From JBFWRK01 sp050248955 (GTDB lineage: Bacteria; Actinomycetota; Acidimicrobiia; Acidimicrobiales; Ilumatobacteraceae): a DNA stretch of 64,000 nt. The DNA is taken from NCBI GenBank assembly GCA_050248955.1, contig JBFWRK010000001.1, positions 1-64,000 on the forward strand. The letters run 5' to 3'. This document shows positions 1-9,942 of this stretch, piece after piece (position 1 is the first letter of the stretch; the number at the start of each line of letters is the position of its first letter). The translations under genes and the position numbers were made by a program. The notes below the pieces were generated by a model. That model worked only from the letters and a program-made list of their open reading frames with translations. It searched no databases and was not told the origin of the DNA.

Positions 1-343
1 GGCTGATGAGCGTCGGGGCCAGCAGCTGCTCCCCCATGTGGTTGACGCGCGCCGGCGCCTGCGCCCTCGTGTACTCCTCTGCCCAGATGATCTGCTGCGC
101 GACCGACGCGCCACGACCACCGTGGTCGGCCGGCCAGCCGAGGCCGATCCATCCAGCGCGGCCGAGCTCGCGCTCCCACGCGACGCGGAGCTCGAAGCCG
201 ACGTCCTCGTCTCCCGGGCCACCTCGGCCGCGCAGTGCCGCGTACTCGCCGACGACGTGCTCGGCGAGCCAGCTGCGAACGAGGTCGCGGAAGTCGTCGT
301 CGTCCACCGGCAGCTCGGTGTGCCCCTGTCGGTACCCAGCCAC
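1..343 (-). CDS. Acyl-CoA dehydrogenase, N-terminal part (cut by window edge)
   Basis: The reverse strand encodes the first 114 residues of an acyl-CoA dehydrogenase; the rest lies left of the window. The stretch around WIGLGWPADHGGRGAS followed by QQIIWAEEY is the usual N-terminal helical domain of FadE-type flavoproteins, which oxidise acyl-CoA to enoyl-CoA. A GTG at 343 with GGGAGA about six bases upstream is the best start. It is divergent from the SDR/acyl-CoA dehydrogenase pair starting at 421, with only 77 bp between. Two short FadE proteins near each other recall heterodimeric steroid side-chain dehydrogenases, but here they are on opposite strands, so pairing is only a possibility. 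Confidence 0.85.
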   Translation of the reverse strand, partial: MAGYRQGHTELPVDDDDFRDLVRSWLAEHVVGEYAALRGRGGPGDEDVGFELRVAWERELGRAGWIGLGWPADHGGRGASVAQQIIWAEEYTRAQAPARVNHMGEQLLAPTLIS

Positions 344-420
344 GAGATCTCCCGAGGACGAACGTTTCTGATGGTCTGTCAGATCGAAACTACCATCGCT
401 GGGGTGAGGGGCGCCTGACC

Positions 421-1197
421 ATGACCGACGTGCGACGCGACCGATCGCTTGCTGGCCGGGTCGCGCTGGTGACGGGCGGTGCGTCAGGCATCGGCGCTGC
501 GACGGCGTCCACGCTGGCGTACCGCGGCGCCACGGTGATCGTGTCCGACCGCGACCTGGCCGCGGCCACCCACCTCGCCGGCGCGATCGGAGGCAGCGCG
601 GTCGAGCTCGACGTGCGCTCCGACGAATCGTGGCGAGCGCTGCTGGCGCGCACGGACCTGCCGGCGCCGATCACGTTGGCCTGCCTGAACGCCGGGAAGA
701 TGACCCGCAGGGAGTACCCGTACCCGATCGAGGACGTCGCCGCCGACGAGGTGGCGGAGGTGTTCGACGTCAACGTGATCGGTGTCGTCAATGGTCTGCG
801 TCACCTCGTCCCGGTCCTCGAGGCCGCGGGGGGAGGAGCGATCACGATCTCGTCGTCGCTCGCCGGCGTGGCCCCGTTCGACATCGACCCGTTGTACGCC
901 GCGACCAAGCACGCGCTGATCGGCCTCGCCACGAGCGCCGCCGAGTCGCTCGCGGCTCGCGGCGTCGACGTCAACGTGGTCTGCCCCGGCGCCACCGACA
1001 CCGCGCTGATCAGCGACGGCCAGCGAGCGATCGCGGCAAGCCGAGGTCTGCCACTCATGCCACCCGAGCGGGTCGCCGGCGTGGTCGTGTCGTTGCTCAC
1101 GTGCGCGCAGCACGGTGAGATCTGGGCCGTCACGGCAGATCGTGGCGTGTTCCGCATGGACAAACCTCGTCCCCTCGGACGACCAGTCGGAGGATGA
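421..1197 (+). CDS. SDR-family oxidoreductase
   Basis: A 258-residue short-chain dehydrogenase/reductase. The cofactor motif TGGASGIG lies at residues 18-25, an LNAG structural motif follows, and the catalytic pair is Y159-xxx-K163 (YAATK) with Ser146 thirteen residues before the tyrosine, all as expected for classical SDRs using NAD(P). The reading frame is open further upstream, but the ATG at 421 fits the family N-terminus and has a GAGGGG ribosome binding site. Its stop overlaps the following acyl-CoA dehydrogenase start, so the two are an operon, probably acting on successive steps of acyl-CoA or steroid/fatty-acid breakdown. The substrate cannot be told. Confidence 0.9.
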   Translation: MTDVRRDRSLAGRVALVTGGASGIGAATASTLAYRGATVIVSDRDLAAATHLAGAIGGSAVELDVRSDESWRALLARTDLPAPITLACLNAGKMTRREYPYPIEDVAADEVAEVFDVNVIGVVNGLRHLVPVLEAAGGGAITISSSLAGVAPFDIDPLYAATKHALIGLATSAAESLAARGVDVNVVCPGATDTALISDGQRAIAASRGLPLMPPERVAGVVVSLLTCAQHGEIWAVTADRGVFRMDKPRPLGRPVGG

Positions 1198-1199
1198 CG

Positions 1200-2384
1200 A
1201 TGCACCTCGCCGAGACGCCAGAGCAGCAGGCGCTGCGCACCGAGCTCCGCGCCTACCTCGGCGCGCTGCTCACTCCTGAGGTCAGGGAGCGACTCGGTGC
1301 ACCGGGCGCAGGCAACCCGGAGTTCCGGCGCGTCGTCCGCCAGATGGGTGCCGACGGCTGGCTCGGTCTCGGGTGGCCGGTCGAGTACGGCGGCCGGGGG
1401 CGTCCGGCCACCGACCAGTTCGTCTTCTTCGACGAGGTCCAGCGCGCCCACGCACCGTTCCCGTTCGTGACCGTCAACACGGTCGGACCGGCGATCATGA
1501 CGCTCGGCACCGATGCCCAGAAGGACCGGTACCTTCCCGGGATCCTGCGCGGTGAGCTCAACTTCGCGATCGGCTACACGGAGCCAGAAGCCGGAACCGA
1601 CCTGGCGAGCCTGCGCACCGCGGCGCTGCTCGACGGTGACGAGTGGATCATCAACGGCTCGAAGGTCTTCACGTCCGGCGCGAACCAGGCCGACTTCATC
1701 TGGCTCGCCTGCCGCACCGACCCCGACGCGCCGAAGCACAAGGGCATCTCGATCATCATCGTCCCGACGTCGTCGCCAGGGTTCGCGTGGACGCCGATCA
1801 CGACGGTCGGGGACGTCACGACGACGGCGACCTACTACGCCGACGTTCGCGTGCCGAAGGAGAACGTCGTCGGCGAGATCAACGGTGGCTGGAGGCTGAT
1901 CACGATGCAGCTCAACCACGAGCGGGTGGGTCTTGCCGCCCTGTCCGGGCTCACCGAGCGGCTCGTCGACGACGTGGTCGCCTGGGCCCGCGTCACGCCC
2001 AGCGGCGGAGACGGCGACGAGCGGATGATCGACCTCGCTTGGGTGCAGGCCGATCTCGCCCGCTGCAAGGCGCTCCTCGACGCGACCCGGCTGATGACGT
2101 GGCGGCTCGTGAAGGCGGTGTCCGACCGGACGCTCGGGCCTGCCGAGGCATCGTCCGTCAAGGTCTTCGGCACGGAGAAGGCCGTCGAGGTGTACCGCAC
2201 GCTGCAGGGCATCCTCGGCCCGGTGTCGCACCTGCGCGAGGGCTCGCCCGGTGCCGTGCTGCACGGCGAGGTCGAGCGCGCGTCCCGAGCGGCGCAGATC
2301 AACACGTTCGGCGGCGGCGTCAACGAGATCCAGCGCGAGCTCGTCGCGACCGCGGGTCTCGGTCTCGCGCGCGCGACCCGCTAG
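1200..2384 (+). CDS. Acyl-CoA dehydrogenase (FadE family)
   Basis: A flavin-dependent acyl-CoA dehydrogenase of about 394 residues, near the usual length of 380-400. The segments IGYTEPEAGTDLASL and VNEIQRELVA near the C-terminus are family hallmarks of the FAD/substrate site. ATG occurs at 1194 (overlapping the SDR stop) and at 1200. The ribosome binding site CGGAGG at 1186-1191 is two bases from the first and eight from the second, so 1200 is preferred. It is translationally linked to the SDR upstream and ends just before the convergent TetR gene. It probably takes part in beta-oxidation of an unidentified acyl-CoA. Confidence 0.9.
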   Translation: MHLAETPEQQALRTELRAYLGALLTPEVRERLGAPGAGNPEFRRVVRQMGADGWLGLGWPVEYGGRGRPATDQFVFFDEVQRAHAPFPFVTVNTVGPAIMTLGTDAQKDRYLPGILRGELNFAIGYTEPEAGTDLASLRTAALLDGDEWIINGSKVFTSGANQADFIWLACRTDPDAPKHKGISIIIVPTSSPGFAWTPITTVGDVTTTATYYADVRVPKENVVGEINGGWRLITMQLNHERVGLAALSGLTERLVDDVVAWARVTPSGGDGDERMIDLAWVQADLARCKALLDATRLMTWRLVKAVSDRTLGPAEASSVKVFGTEKAVEVYRTLQGILGPVSHLREGSPGAVLHGEVERASRAAQINTFGGGVNEIQRELVATAGLGLARATR

Positions 2385-2400
2385 CGCAGCGGCTGCCGCG

Positions 2401-3027
2401 TCACGCGGTGCTCGGCGCGGCGAGCGCGCCCACGGCCATGTCGACGAGGTTGGCGAGGAACGGCCCTGTCGCGAGCCGCGGCCGGCGGCCTCGGGCGAGC
2501 AGGCGAGCCCTCGCGCCGAGCGCCTCGGTGACGAGCTCGAGGAACCTGGTCACGCGCTCGTGGCGGAGCTCGGCGTCGAGCGACCTGTCGAGCGCGGCTT
2601 CGATGAAGCGGAACGCTCGGAGCGCCTGCGTTGGCGTGCGGTCGCTCTCGATGTCCCAACGGTCGAACAGGTCGGCGAGCTGCGCGACGACCGCGAGGAA
2701 CTGCCGGCCTTCGTCGTCGCGCAGCATCCGGCTGAACGGGATCACCACCGCTTCGACGAGCGAGCGCAGATCGGACGCGCGCCCCTCCGCTTCGAGCCGG
2801 TCGAGCAGCTCGCGACGCTCCTCCTCGATAGCAGTGTTGTGATGGTCGATGATCGCCGTCAGCAGGCCCTCGCGCCCGCCGAAGTGGTAGTGCAACGCGG
2901 AGGTGTTGCGCTGACCGGCTGCCTCGACGATCTGCTTCAACGGCGCCTGGAACGCGCCCACCTCGGCGAAGATCCGGCGACCCGCGTCGAGGAGCAGCTC
3001 CCGCGTCGGCGCTGCGTCACGGGGCAC
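2401..3027 (-). CDS. TetR-family transcriptional regulator
   Basis: A 208-residue regulator with the N-terminal TetR helix-turn-helix at about residues 29-49 (core QIVEAAGQRNTSALHYHFG) and a divergent ligand-binding C-terminal domain. It starts six bases after the thiolase stop, so it is the second gene of a thiolase-regulator operon on the minus strand. It probably represses its own operon and perhaps the neighbouring acyl-CoA genes in response to an acyl-CoA ligand. The palindrome at 4234-4248 upstream of the thiolase is the best candidate operator. The effector is unknown. Confidence 0.9.
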   Translation of the reverse strand: MPRDAAPTRELLLDAGRRIFAEVGAFQAPLKQIVEAAGQRNTSALHYHFGGREGLLTAIIDHHNTAIEEERRELLDRLEAEGRASDLRSLVEAVVIPFSRMLRDDEGRQFLAVVAQLADLFDRWDIESDRTPTQALRAFRFIEAALDRSLDAELRHERVTRFLELVTEALGARARLLARGRRPRLATGPFLANLVDMAVGALAAPSTA

Positions 3028-3033
3028 GGCGGC

Positions 3034-4248
<1,215 letters not shown>

Positions 4249-4291
4249 GATCACCACCCCACACCGCACTCGTTCTCGGGCGTGTGGGCCG

Positions 4292-4297
4292 TAGTGT
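4292..4297 (+). promoter_or_regulatory. -10 box (TAGTGT) of a leaderless promoter
   Basis: TAGTGT ends exactly 7 bases before the ATG at 4305, which would place the transcription start at or next to the A of ATG. There is no ribosome binding site before this ATG. The same geometry recurs at five or more other genes in this window. Confidence 0.5.
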
Positions 4298-4304
4298 CGT
4301 CGTG

Positions 4305-5360
4305 ATGGCGCTCCGCCCGAACGTCGCCGCGCTTGTGACGTCCGTAGCCGCGGTCCTCACCACGGTGGTCGTGGGGTGCAGCGAGTCGTCAGCCGACAGC
4401 CCGGCCGCTCCGGACACGTCCGGCGTCGCCGTGACGGGCGGACTGGAGGCACTCGATCCACCTGGCTCGGTCGCCGGTGCCGATGGCACCGCCACCACGG
4501 CGGCCATGACGGCCACTACGGCGGCGACCGATCCGTCACCGGCCGGCGCCGTGCCAGCCGTGCTCGACCTCGGCGCCGATGCCGATGCTGCGGCGATCGC
4601 GACGGCGCTCACGGAGGCCGAGCGCACCATCCGCGGCGACGGCTCGACCCCCGAACAGGTCGCCGCCGCCGGTCGTCGCCAGCAGCTCCTCTACCGCTAC
4701 CTCTCCGGTCACGGCGAACTCGACGCGGCCGTGATCGCCGCGGTCGGCGACGACGTCCGTCCCGCGGTGCAGCGAACGATCGAAGCCCGTGAGGCCGTGC
4801 AAGCGCTCCGAGCGGGGACCGAACGCATGCCGCCGCCGGCGACGCTGCCGGCATGGCGGATCGTCGAGCCGCTCCCGGCAGAGGAGCTGCTCACGTACTA
4901 CCGCGAGGCCGAGACGCTCACCGGCGTGGCGTGGTACTGGCTGGCAGCGATCAACCTGCAGGAGACGCGGATGGGCCGGATCGACGGCGTCTCCTCGGCA
5001 GGTGCCGTCGGACCGATGCAGTTCCTACCCGCCACGTGGGCGGACTGCTGCACGGGCGACCCGCTCGAACCTCGGGACGCGATCATCGGGGCAGCGACGT
5101 ACCTCGTCCGACACGGCGCGCCGGGGGACATGCGCGCCGCGCTCTACGGCTACAACCCGAGCGATGCCTACGTCATCGTCGTGACCGCCCTCGCCGAGAA
5201 CCTCCGCGACGACGAGCGCGCCTACCGCGGGTACCACGCGTGGCAGGTGTTCTACGAGAGCGCGGTCGGCGACGTGCGGCTCCCGATCGGTTACGCCGCG
5301 ACGGTGGAGACCGACGCCGCGACCTACCTCGCGACGCACCCCGAGGACGCTGCCGGCTGA
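4305..5360 (+). CDS. Lytic murein transglycosylase-like lipoprotein (SLT domain)
   Basis: A 351-residue exported lipoprotein. The N-terminus has a hydrophobic signal segment ending in a lipobox-like VVVGC (Cys about residue 25), then a Ser/Thr/Ala-rich linker and a helical region. The C-terminal half is a transglycosylase SLT-type domain: the catalytic Glu is probably that of INLQETRMG, followed by GAVGPMQFLPATW and ALYGYNPSDAYV, as in MltB/Slt-like enzymes that cleave the glycan strands of peptidoglycan. The ATG at 4305 is chosen because of the -10 box seven bases upstream. A GTG at 4302 is in frame. The gene stands alone and diverges from the thiolase operon. Confidence 0.85.
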   Translation: MALRPNVAALVTSVAAVLTTVVVGCSESSADSPAAPDTSGVAVTGGLEALDPPGSVAGADGTATTAAMTATTAATDPSPAGAVPAVLDLGADADAAAIATALTEAERTIRGDGSTPEQVAAAGRRQQLLYRYLSGHGELDAAVIAAVGDDVRPAVQRTIEAREAVQALRAGTERMPPPATLPAWRIVEPLPAEELLTYYREAETLTGVAWYWLAAINLQETRMGRIDGVSSAGAVGPMQFLPATWADCCTGDPLEPRDAIIGAATYLVRHGAPGDMRAALYGYNPSDAYVIVVTALAENLRDDERAYRGYHAWQVFYESAVGDVRLPIGYAATVETDAATYLATHPEDAAG

Positions 5361-5364
5361 TCGA

Positions 5365-5397
5365 AGTTCCATGGAAACTACCGGGCTACAGTTTCCA
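5365..5397. promoter_or_regulatory. Candidate LacI-type operator upstream of the regulator
   Basis: TGGAAACT (5372-5379) and AGTTTCCA (5390-5397) form a perfect inverted repeat with a 10-base spacer, and TTCCATGGAA at 5368-5377 is itself palindromic. The half-site GGAAAC matches the operator in front of the sugar transporter at 8271. This suggests autoregulation by the LacI protein encoded at 5468. Confidence 0.6.
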
Positions 5398-5467
5398 CAC
5401 GCGTCCGACCGACCGGCCGGGCGTCCAGTCGCAGCGCTCAAGCCGACCGACCGAGGACCCGTTGCCG

Positions 5468-6514
5468 ATGACCACGATTGCCGATGTGGCGGCGAGAGCC
5501 GGTGTGGGGATCGGGACCGTCTCGCGCGTGCTCAACGGCAGCAGCCAGGTCAGGCCGGAGACCCGTGCCCGCGTGCAGGACGCGATGGACGAGCTCGACT
5601 ACCAACCGTCCCGGGTCTCGCGGCGCGCCCGGCGCGGCCACAGCGGCTACGTCGGCGTCCTCGTGCACTTCTTCGAGGGCCCGTCGGCGTACCAGCGGTT
5701 GCGGGGCATGGTCACCCGCCTGCAACCGCACGGGTTCGAAGTGGTCCTCTTCATCGTCGACTCGCCCGAGCGGGCCAGGGAGCGATTGGCGGAGCTGCCC
5801 CACAACCAGCAGCTCGACGGCCTGATCATCATGTCCCTGCCGCTCAGGGCGGACGAGGGTCAGCGCCTCGCCGGCGCGCGGTTCCCGACGGTCCTCATCG
5901 ACACGGTCCACCCCGCGCTCCCGAGCGTGACGATCGACGACCATGCCGGCGGCATGATGGCCACGAACCACCTGCTCGACCTCGGCCACGAGCGCGTCGC
6001 GTTCGTCGGCGAACCACACCGCAACCCGTTCGGCTTCATCGCCAGCCGGTTCCGCGAGGAGGGCTACAAGGAGGCGCTCGCGACCAGCGGGATCGAGCAC
6101 CGGACCGGGTACATCAAGCACGGACCGCACCTCCGCTCGGGCGGGCGGCAGATGGCGACGGAGCTGTTCGCGCTCGACGAGCCGCCGACCGCCATCGTCG
6201 CCGCGTCCGACCTGCAGGCGATCGGCGTCCTCGAAGCGGCGCGCGCAGCCGGTCGAGCCATCCCGCACGATCTCTCCGTGATCGGCTTCGACGACATCGA
6301 GATGGCGTCATACGTCGGGTTGTCGACGGTGCGCCAGCCGCTCGAGCTGTCCGGCCAGCGCGGCGCCGATCTCATCCTCGGCGCGATCAGTCAGGGTGTC
6401 CACACATCGACCTACAAGGAGCAGCTCGCATTGGAGCTCGTCATCAGAACGACCACCGGCGCAGCGCCGAACACGAACGGCCATCGGCGGCGTCGAGCCG
6501 CGCCGAAGGCGTGA
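5468..6514 (+). CDS. LacI-family transcriptional regulator
   Basis: A 348-residue LacI/GalR regulator. The N-terminal helix-turn-helix (TIADVAARAGVGIGTVSRVL, residues 3-22) and hinge (YQPSRVSRRAR) are intact. The remainder is a periplasmic-binding-protein-like sensor domain with FPTVLIDTVHP and LSVIGFDDIEMA motifs. ATG 5468 is chosen because it begins the HTH directly. The stop overlaps the GTG of the GH13 gene (GTGA). It probably represses the alpha-glucoside locus in the absence of sugar, acting on operators at 5365-5397 and 8271-8301. Confidence 0.92.
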   Translation: MTTIADVAARAGVGIGTVSRVLNGSSQVRPETRARVQDAMDELDYQPSRVSRRARRGHSGYVGVLVHFFEGPSAYQRLRGMVTRLQPHGFEVVLFIVDSPERARERLAELPHNQQLDGLIIMSLPLRADEGQRLAGARFPTVLIDTVHPALPSVTIDDHAGGMMATNHLLDLGHERVAFVGEPHRNPFGFIASRFREEGYKEALATSGIEHRTGYIKHGPHLRSGGRQMATELFALDEPPTAIVAASDLQAIGVLEAARAAGRAIPHDLSVIGFDDIEMASYVGLSTVRQPLELSGQRGADLILGAISQGVHTSTYKEQLALELVIRTTTGAAPNTNGHRRRRAAPKA

Positions 6515-8223
6515 ACGCGCCGCCGCGGCACTGGTGGGAGACGGCCGCCGTCTACCAGATCTACGTCCGGTCCTTCGCCGACGCGAACGGGGACGGCGTC
6601 GGTGACCTCCCGGGCATCCGGAGTCGTCTCGCGTACCTCGCCGGCCTCGGCGTCGACGCGGTCTGGCTCACGCCGTGTTACCCGTCCCCGCAGCACGACC
6701 ACGGCTACGACGTCGCCGACTACTTCGACATCGAGTCCGTCTACGGCGGGCTGGAGGCGTTCGACGAACTGCTCGCCGACGTGCACGCGCACGGATTGCG
6801 CCTCGTGATGGACGTCGTGCCGAACCACTGCAGCTGGGACCACCCGTGGTTCCGCGCCGCGCTCGCCTCGCCACCATTCAGTGCCGAACGGGAGCGCTTC
6901 TACTTCCGCGACGGGCGCGGTCCGGGCGGTTCGGAGCCGCCGAACAACTGGTCGGCGCTGTTCGGCGGCCCGGCGTGGTGCCGCGTCACGGAGCCCGACG
7001 GCACTCCGGGCCAGTGGTACCTGCAGACGTTCACGCCCCAGCAGCCCGACCTCAACTGGTCGAACCACGAGGTGATCGAGCACTTCGACCGGATGCTCAC
7101 GTTCTGGTTCGACCGAGGCGTCGACGGCTTCCGGGTCGACGCCGTGGGGCAGCTCGGCAAGGCACCAGGGCTGCCGGACGCGCCGCCGGTGCCGACCGAT
7201 ACGCGCGTCACCGACATCGGCATGCGCAACCCGTACAGCACCTTCCGGCCCGAAGGTCACGAGGTCTGGCGACGCTGGCGGCGACTCGTGGACGACTACG
7301 AACGTGGCGACCCCGGCCGGGACCGGTTCCTGGTCGCCGAGGTGTACACGGTGGGCCGTCCCGAGCTGCTCAACGAGTACGCGAGCCACGACGAGTTCCA
7401 CCAGACGTTCGCCTTCGATCTGCTGCTCGCGCCGTGGCACGCACCCTCGATCCGGACGGCGATCGCGGAGCCGGTCACGGCACTGTCGGCAGGGGGTCTG
7501 TTGCCGACGTGGACGCTCAACAACCACGACGCCCAGCGGATGGTCACCAGGTACGGACGGGCCGACGCGACCGATCCGGACACGTGGTCGGGCAACAACC
7601 TGGTCAACTCGGACGCACCGGTCGATCTCGAGGTCGGCACCCGCCGCGCTCGCGCGATGGCAGTCGCGGGACTCGCGTTGCCGGGTGCGATCTACCTCTA
7701 CCAGGGCGAGGAGCTCGGACTTCCCGAGGTGCTCGACCTGCCTGCCGACGCCCGTCAGGACCCGGTCTTCGTGCGGACCGACGGGCGCGAGATCGGTCGC
7801 GACGGCTGCCGTCTCCCGCTGCCGTGGACCGAGGATGCCGCCGGGAACCACGGCTTCTCGGTCACCTCCGACGAAGGCGAGCCGGCACCACCATGGCTGC
7901 CGCAACCGGTCGGATGGGGTGGGTTCGCCGTCTCGGGTCAGGACGGCGAACCGGCGTCCATGCTGACGCTGTACCGAGAAGGGTTGCGTGTCCGGCGAGC
8001 GTGCGCGTCGGCGATGGGCGACGAGCTCGTCTGGAGTGCCGATCTCGCTGAGGACGTCGTCGCGTTCGAGCGCGGTTCGGTGCTCGTCGTGCTGAACCTG
8101 TCCGGCGGGCACGTCGAGCTCCCGTCCCCGCTCGTCGACGGGCGCAGCGTCCTGTTGTCATCGGTCCCCGGCCACCACGATCAGCGGGTCGTACCCGCCG
8201 ACGCCGCGGTCTGGCTCGCGTGA
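6511..8223 (+). CDS. GH13 alpha-glucosidase
   Basis: A 570-residue glycoside hydrolase family 13 enzyme without signal peptide, hence cytoplasmic. The (beta/alpha)8 barrel begins at WWETAAVYQIYVRSFAD. The conserved regions are DVVPNH, GVDGFRVDAVG (nucleophile Asp), FLVAEVYT (acid/base Glu) and LNNHDAQR (transition-state Asp). It belongs with oligo-1,6-/alpha-glucosidases that split imported maltose-like or sucrose-like glucosides. The GTG start overlaps the LacI stop by four bases, so regulator and enzyme are cotranscribed, directly before the importer genes. Exact linkage specificity cannot be read from the sequence. Confidence 0.9.
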   Translation: MNAPPRHWWETAAVYQIYVRSFADANGDGVGDLPGIRSRLAYLAGLGVDAVWLTPCYPSPQHDHGYDVADYFDIESVYGGLEAFDELLADVHAHGLRLVMDVVPNHCSWDHPWFRAALASPPFSAERERFYFRDGRGPGGSEPPNNWSALFGGPAWCRVTEPDGTPGQWYLQTFTPQQPDLNWSNHEVIEHFDRMLTFWFDRGVDGFRVDAVGQLGKAPGLPDAPPVPTDTRVTDIGMRNPYSTFRPEGHEVWRRWRRLVDDYERGDPGRDRFLVAEVYTVGRPELLNEYASHDEFHQTFAFDLLLAPWHAPSIRTAIAEPVTALSAGGLLPTWTLNNHDAQRMVTRYGRADATDPDTWSGNNLVNSDAPVDLEVGTRRARAMAVAGLALPGAIYLYQGEELGLPEVLDLPADARQDPVFVRTDGREIGRDGCRLPLPWTEDAAGNHGFSVTSDEGEPAPPWLPQPVGWGGFAVSGQDGEPASMLTLYREGLRVRRACASAMGDELVWSADLAEDVVAFERGSVLVVLNLSGGHVELPSPLVDGRSVLLSSVPGHHDQRVVPADAAVWLA

Positions 8224-8259
8224 GCAGGCGCCTGCGAGGTCGCAAGAGGACTTTGGCAC

Positions 8260-8301
8260 TTGACGCCGGGCCATGGAAACGGTTCCATGGTGTTTCCATG
8301 G
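8260..8301 (+). promoter_or_regulatory. Promoter with overlapping LacI-type operators for the sugar ABC operon
   Basis: CCATGGAAACGGTTCCATGG (8271-8290) is a near-perfect 20-bp palindrome centred on CG, followed at once by a further half-site TGTTTCCATGG (8291-8301). A TTGACG -35-like box at 8260-8265 would put the -10 at 8283-8288, inside the operator, an arrangement suited to repression. The remainder of this 300-bp gap (8302-8523) shows no gene and appears to be an untranslated leader with a small ATGAGTC/GACTCAT inverted repeat. Confidence 0.7.
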
Positions 8302-8523
8302 GAGCGGACTGATGAGTCGACTACATGACGCGACCCGCTTCGTCGACACCTCTGTCGACGCGGGCCGCGTAGGTCTGATGACTCATGCTCGCGGATCGTC
8401 TACCGTGACTGTCGAGGCGCAGACAACGCGTCCTGGCCGTTTCGTGAGACGAACCGGAGGCATCCGCACCGAGAAGGCCGCCCCGGTCCCGGGTCGGTAG
8501 CCCAAGAAGGGGGATTCCAACTG

Positions 8524-9936
8524 ATGAGAGCGAACCGAATGAGGAGCCGACGAGCACTGCTCGCCGTAGCCCTCACCTTCGGACTCGTTGCCGCAGCATG
8601 CGGTGGCGACGACGATGACACTGGCGCCACCACCGGTGACACGGAGGTATCCGGGGACACGGCAGCACCCGGAGACACAGCGGCACCAAGCGACACAGCA
8701 GCACCCGGAGACACCGCCGCGCCCGGCGGAGAAGACTTCAGCGGTGAGACGATCACCGTGTCCGGCTCCGAGACCGGCAGCGAGGCCGAAGGCAGCGTCG
8801 CCGGCTTCGCCCCGTTCGAAGAGGCCACCGGCGCAACGGTCGACTACCAGGGCAGCCGCGACTTCGAGACGCAGATCCGCGTCGCCTATGAGGGTGACTC
8901 GCTGCCCGACGTCGCACTGTTCCCGCAGCCGGGCGCGCTCGCCGCGTTCATCGACAAGGTCCCCGGCCTGCCGGACGATCTCGTCACCACGCTGCAGACC
9001 GACTACGACCCGATCTGGTCGGAGCTCGTGACCTTCGACGGCAAGGTCTCCGGCGTACCGCTCAAGGCAGACGTCAAGAGCCTCGTGTGGTACTCGCCCA
9101 CGGTCTTCGCCGAGAAGGGCTATGAGATCCCCACGACGTGGGACGAGCTGATGGCGCTGCAGGAGCAGATCAAGACCGACGGCGGCGTGCCGTGGTGCAT
9201 CGGCATCGAGTCCGGTGCCGCGACAGGCTGGGTCTTCACCGACTGGATGGAAGACCTGATGCTCCGCAAGTGGGGCCCGGAGGTCTACGACCAGTGGGTC
9301 GCCAACGAGCTGAAGTTCGACGACCCGAAGGTCAAGGAAGTCGCCGAGATGATCGGTGACATCTGGTTCGACGACGCGAACGTGGCCGGTGGCCGCACCT
9401 CGATCGTCTCGACCGGCTTCGGTGCGTCGCCCGTGGGCCTCGTCCAGGGAGCCTGCGTGCTCCATCGCCAGGGCAACTTCGCGGCGGCGAACATCGTCGC
9501 CGAGCAGCCTGACGCGGTGCTGGGGCCGGAAGGCGACTACGACGCCTTCTACCTGCCGACGATCAGTGACGAGTTCGGCACGGTCATGCTCTCCGGCGGC
9601 AACTACGCCGTGGCGTTCAACGACCGCCCGGTGACCGTCGCGTTCATGAAGCACCTGGCGTCGTCGGCGTACTCGGACGGCCGCCTGTCGGCGAAGTCCG
9701 GCGGGTTCATCTCGCCGAACAAGAACACCGACCTGTCGCTCTACACCTCGGAGCTCGAGTCGAAGTTCGCCGAGTTGCTGACGTCCAGCGACGTGGTCCG
9801 GTTCGATGCGTCCGACCTCATGCCGGGCGAAGTCGGAGCTGGTTCCTTCTGGAAGGAAGCGACGAACTACGTCAGCGGCACCATTGACGTCGACGAGTTC
9901 CTGAAGAACGTCCAGGATTCCTGGCCGACGAGTTGA
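8524..9936 (+). CDS. Sugar ABC transporter substrate-binding lipoprotein (MalE type)
   Basis: A 470-residue extracellular solute-binding protein of the family 1 (carbohydrate) type. It has a signal peptide ending in lipobox VAAAC (Cys about residue 23), an Asp-rich patch (GGDDDD), then a linker of five 6-residue units (GDTAAP-like, DNA period 18 bp at 8635-8724), and then the mature binding domain. An AAGGGGG ribosome binding site precedes the ATG; an ATG at 8539 is an alternative. It captures an oligosaccharide or sucrose for the permeases encoded downstream and is the first gene after the LacI-controlled promoter. Confidence 0.93.
   Translation: MRANRMRSRRALLAVALTFGLVAAACGGDDDDTGATTGDTEVSGDTAAPGDTAAPSDTAAPGDTAAPGGEDFSGETITVSGSETGSEAEGSVAGFAPFEEATGATVDYQGSRDFETQIRVAYEGDSLPDVALFPQPGALAAFIDKVPGLPDDLVTTLQTDYDPIWSELVTFDGKVSGVPLKADVKSLVWYSPTVFAEKGYEIPTTWDELMALQEQIKTDGGVPWCIGIESGAATGWVFTDWMEDLMLRKWGPEVYDQWVANELKFDDPKVKEVAEMIGDIWFDDANVAGGRTSIVSTGFGASPVGLVQGACVLHRQGNFAAANIVAEQPDAVLGPEGDYDAFYLPTISDEFGTVMLSGGNYAVAFNDRPVTVAFMKHLASSAYSDGRLSAKSGGFISPNKNTDLSLYTSELESKFAELLTSSDVVRFDASDLMPGEVGAGSFWKEATNYVSGTIDVDEFLKNVQDSWPTS
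8635..8724 (+). repeat. 18-bp tandem repeat within the binding-protein linker
   Basis: Five in-frame 18-base units encode GDTEVS, GDTAAP, GDTAAP, SDTAAP and GDTAAP. They form a flexible acidic linker between the lipidated cysteine and the sugar-binding domain. Confidence 0.85.
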
Positions 9937-9942
9937 TTCATT

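Noticed and set aside
364..390. GTTTC/GAAAC dyad and CTGA/TCAG repeat between the first two genes
   Set aside because: Arms are only four or five bases with different centres, too weak to call an operator.
801..2264. 487-codon minus-strand open frame
   Set aside because: Antisense to SDR and acyl-CoA dehydrogenase genes with intact motifs; translation is not protein-like.
8273..8500. 75-codon ORF before the sugar-binding protein
   Set aside because: Begins inside the operator palindrome, lacks a ribosome binding site and shows no protein-like composition.
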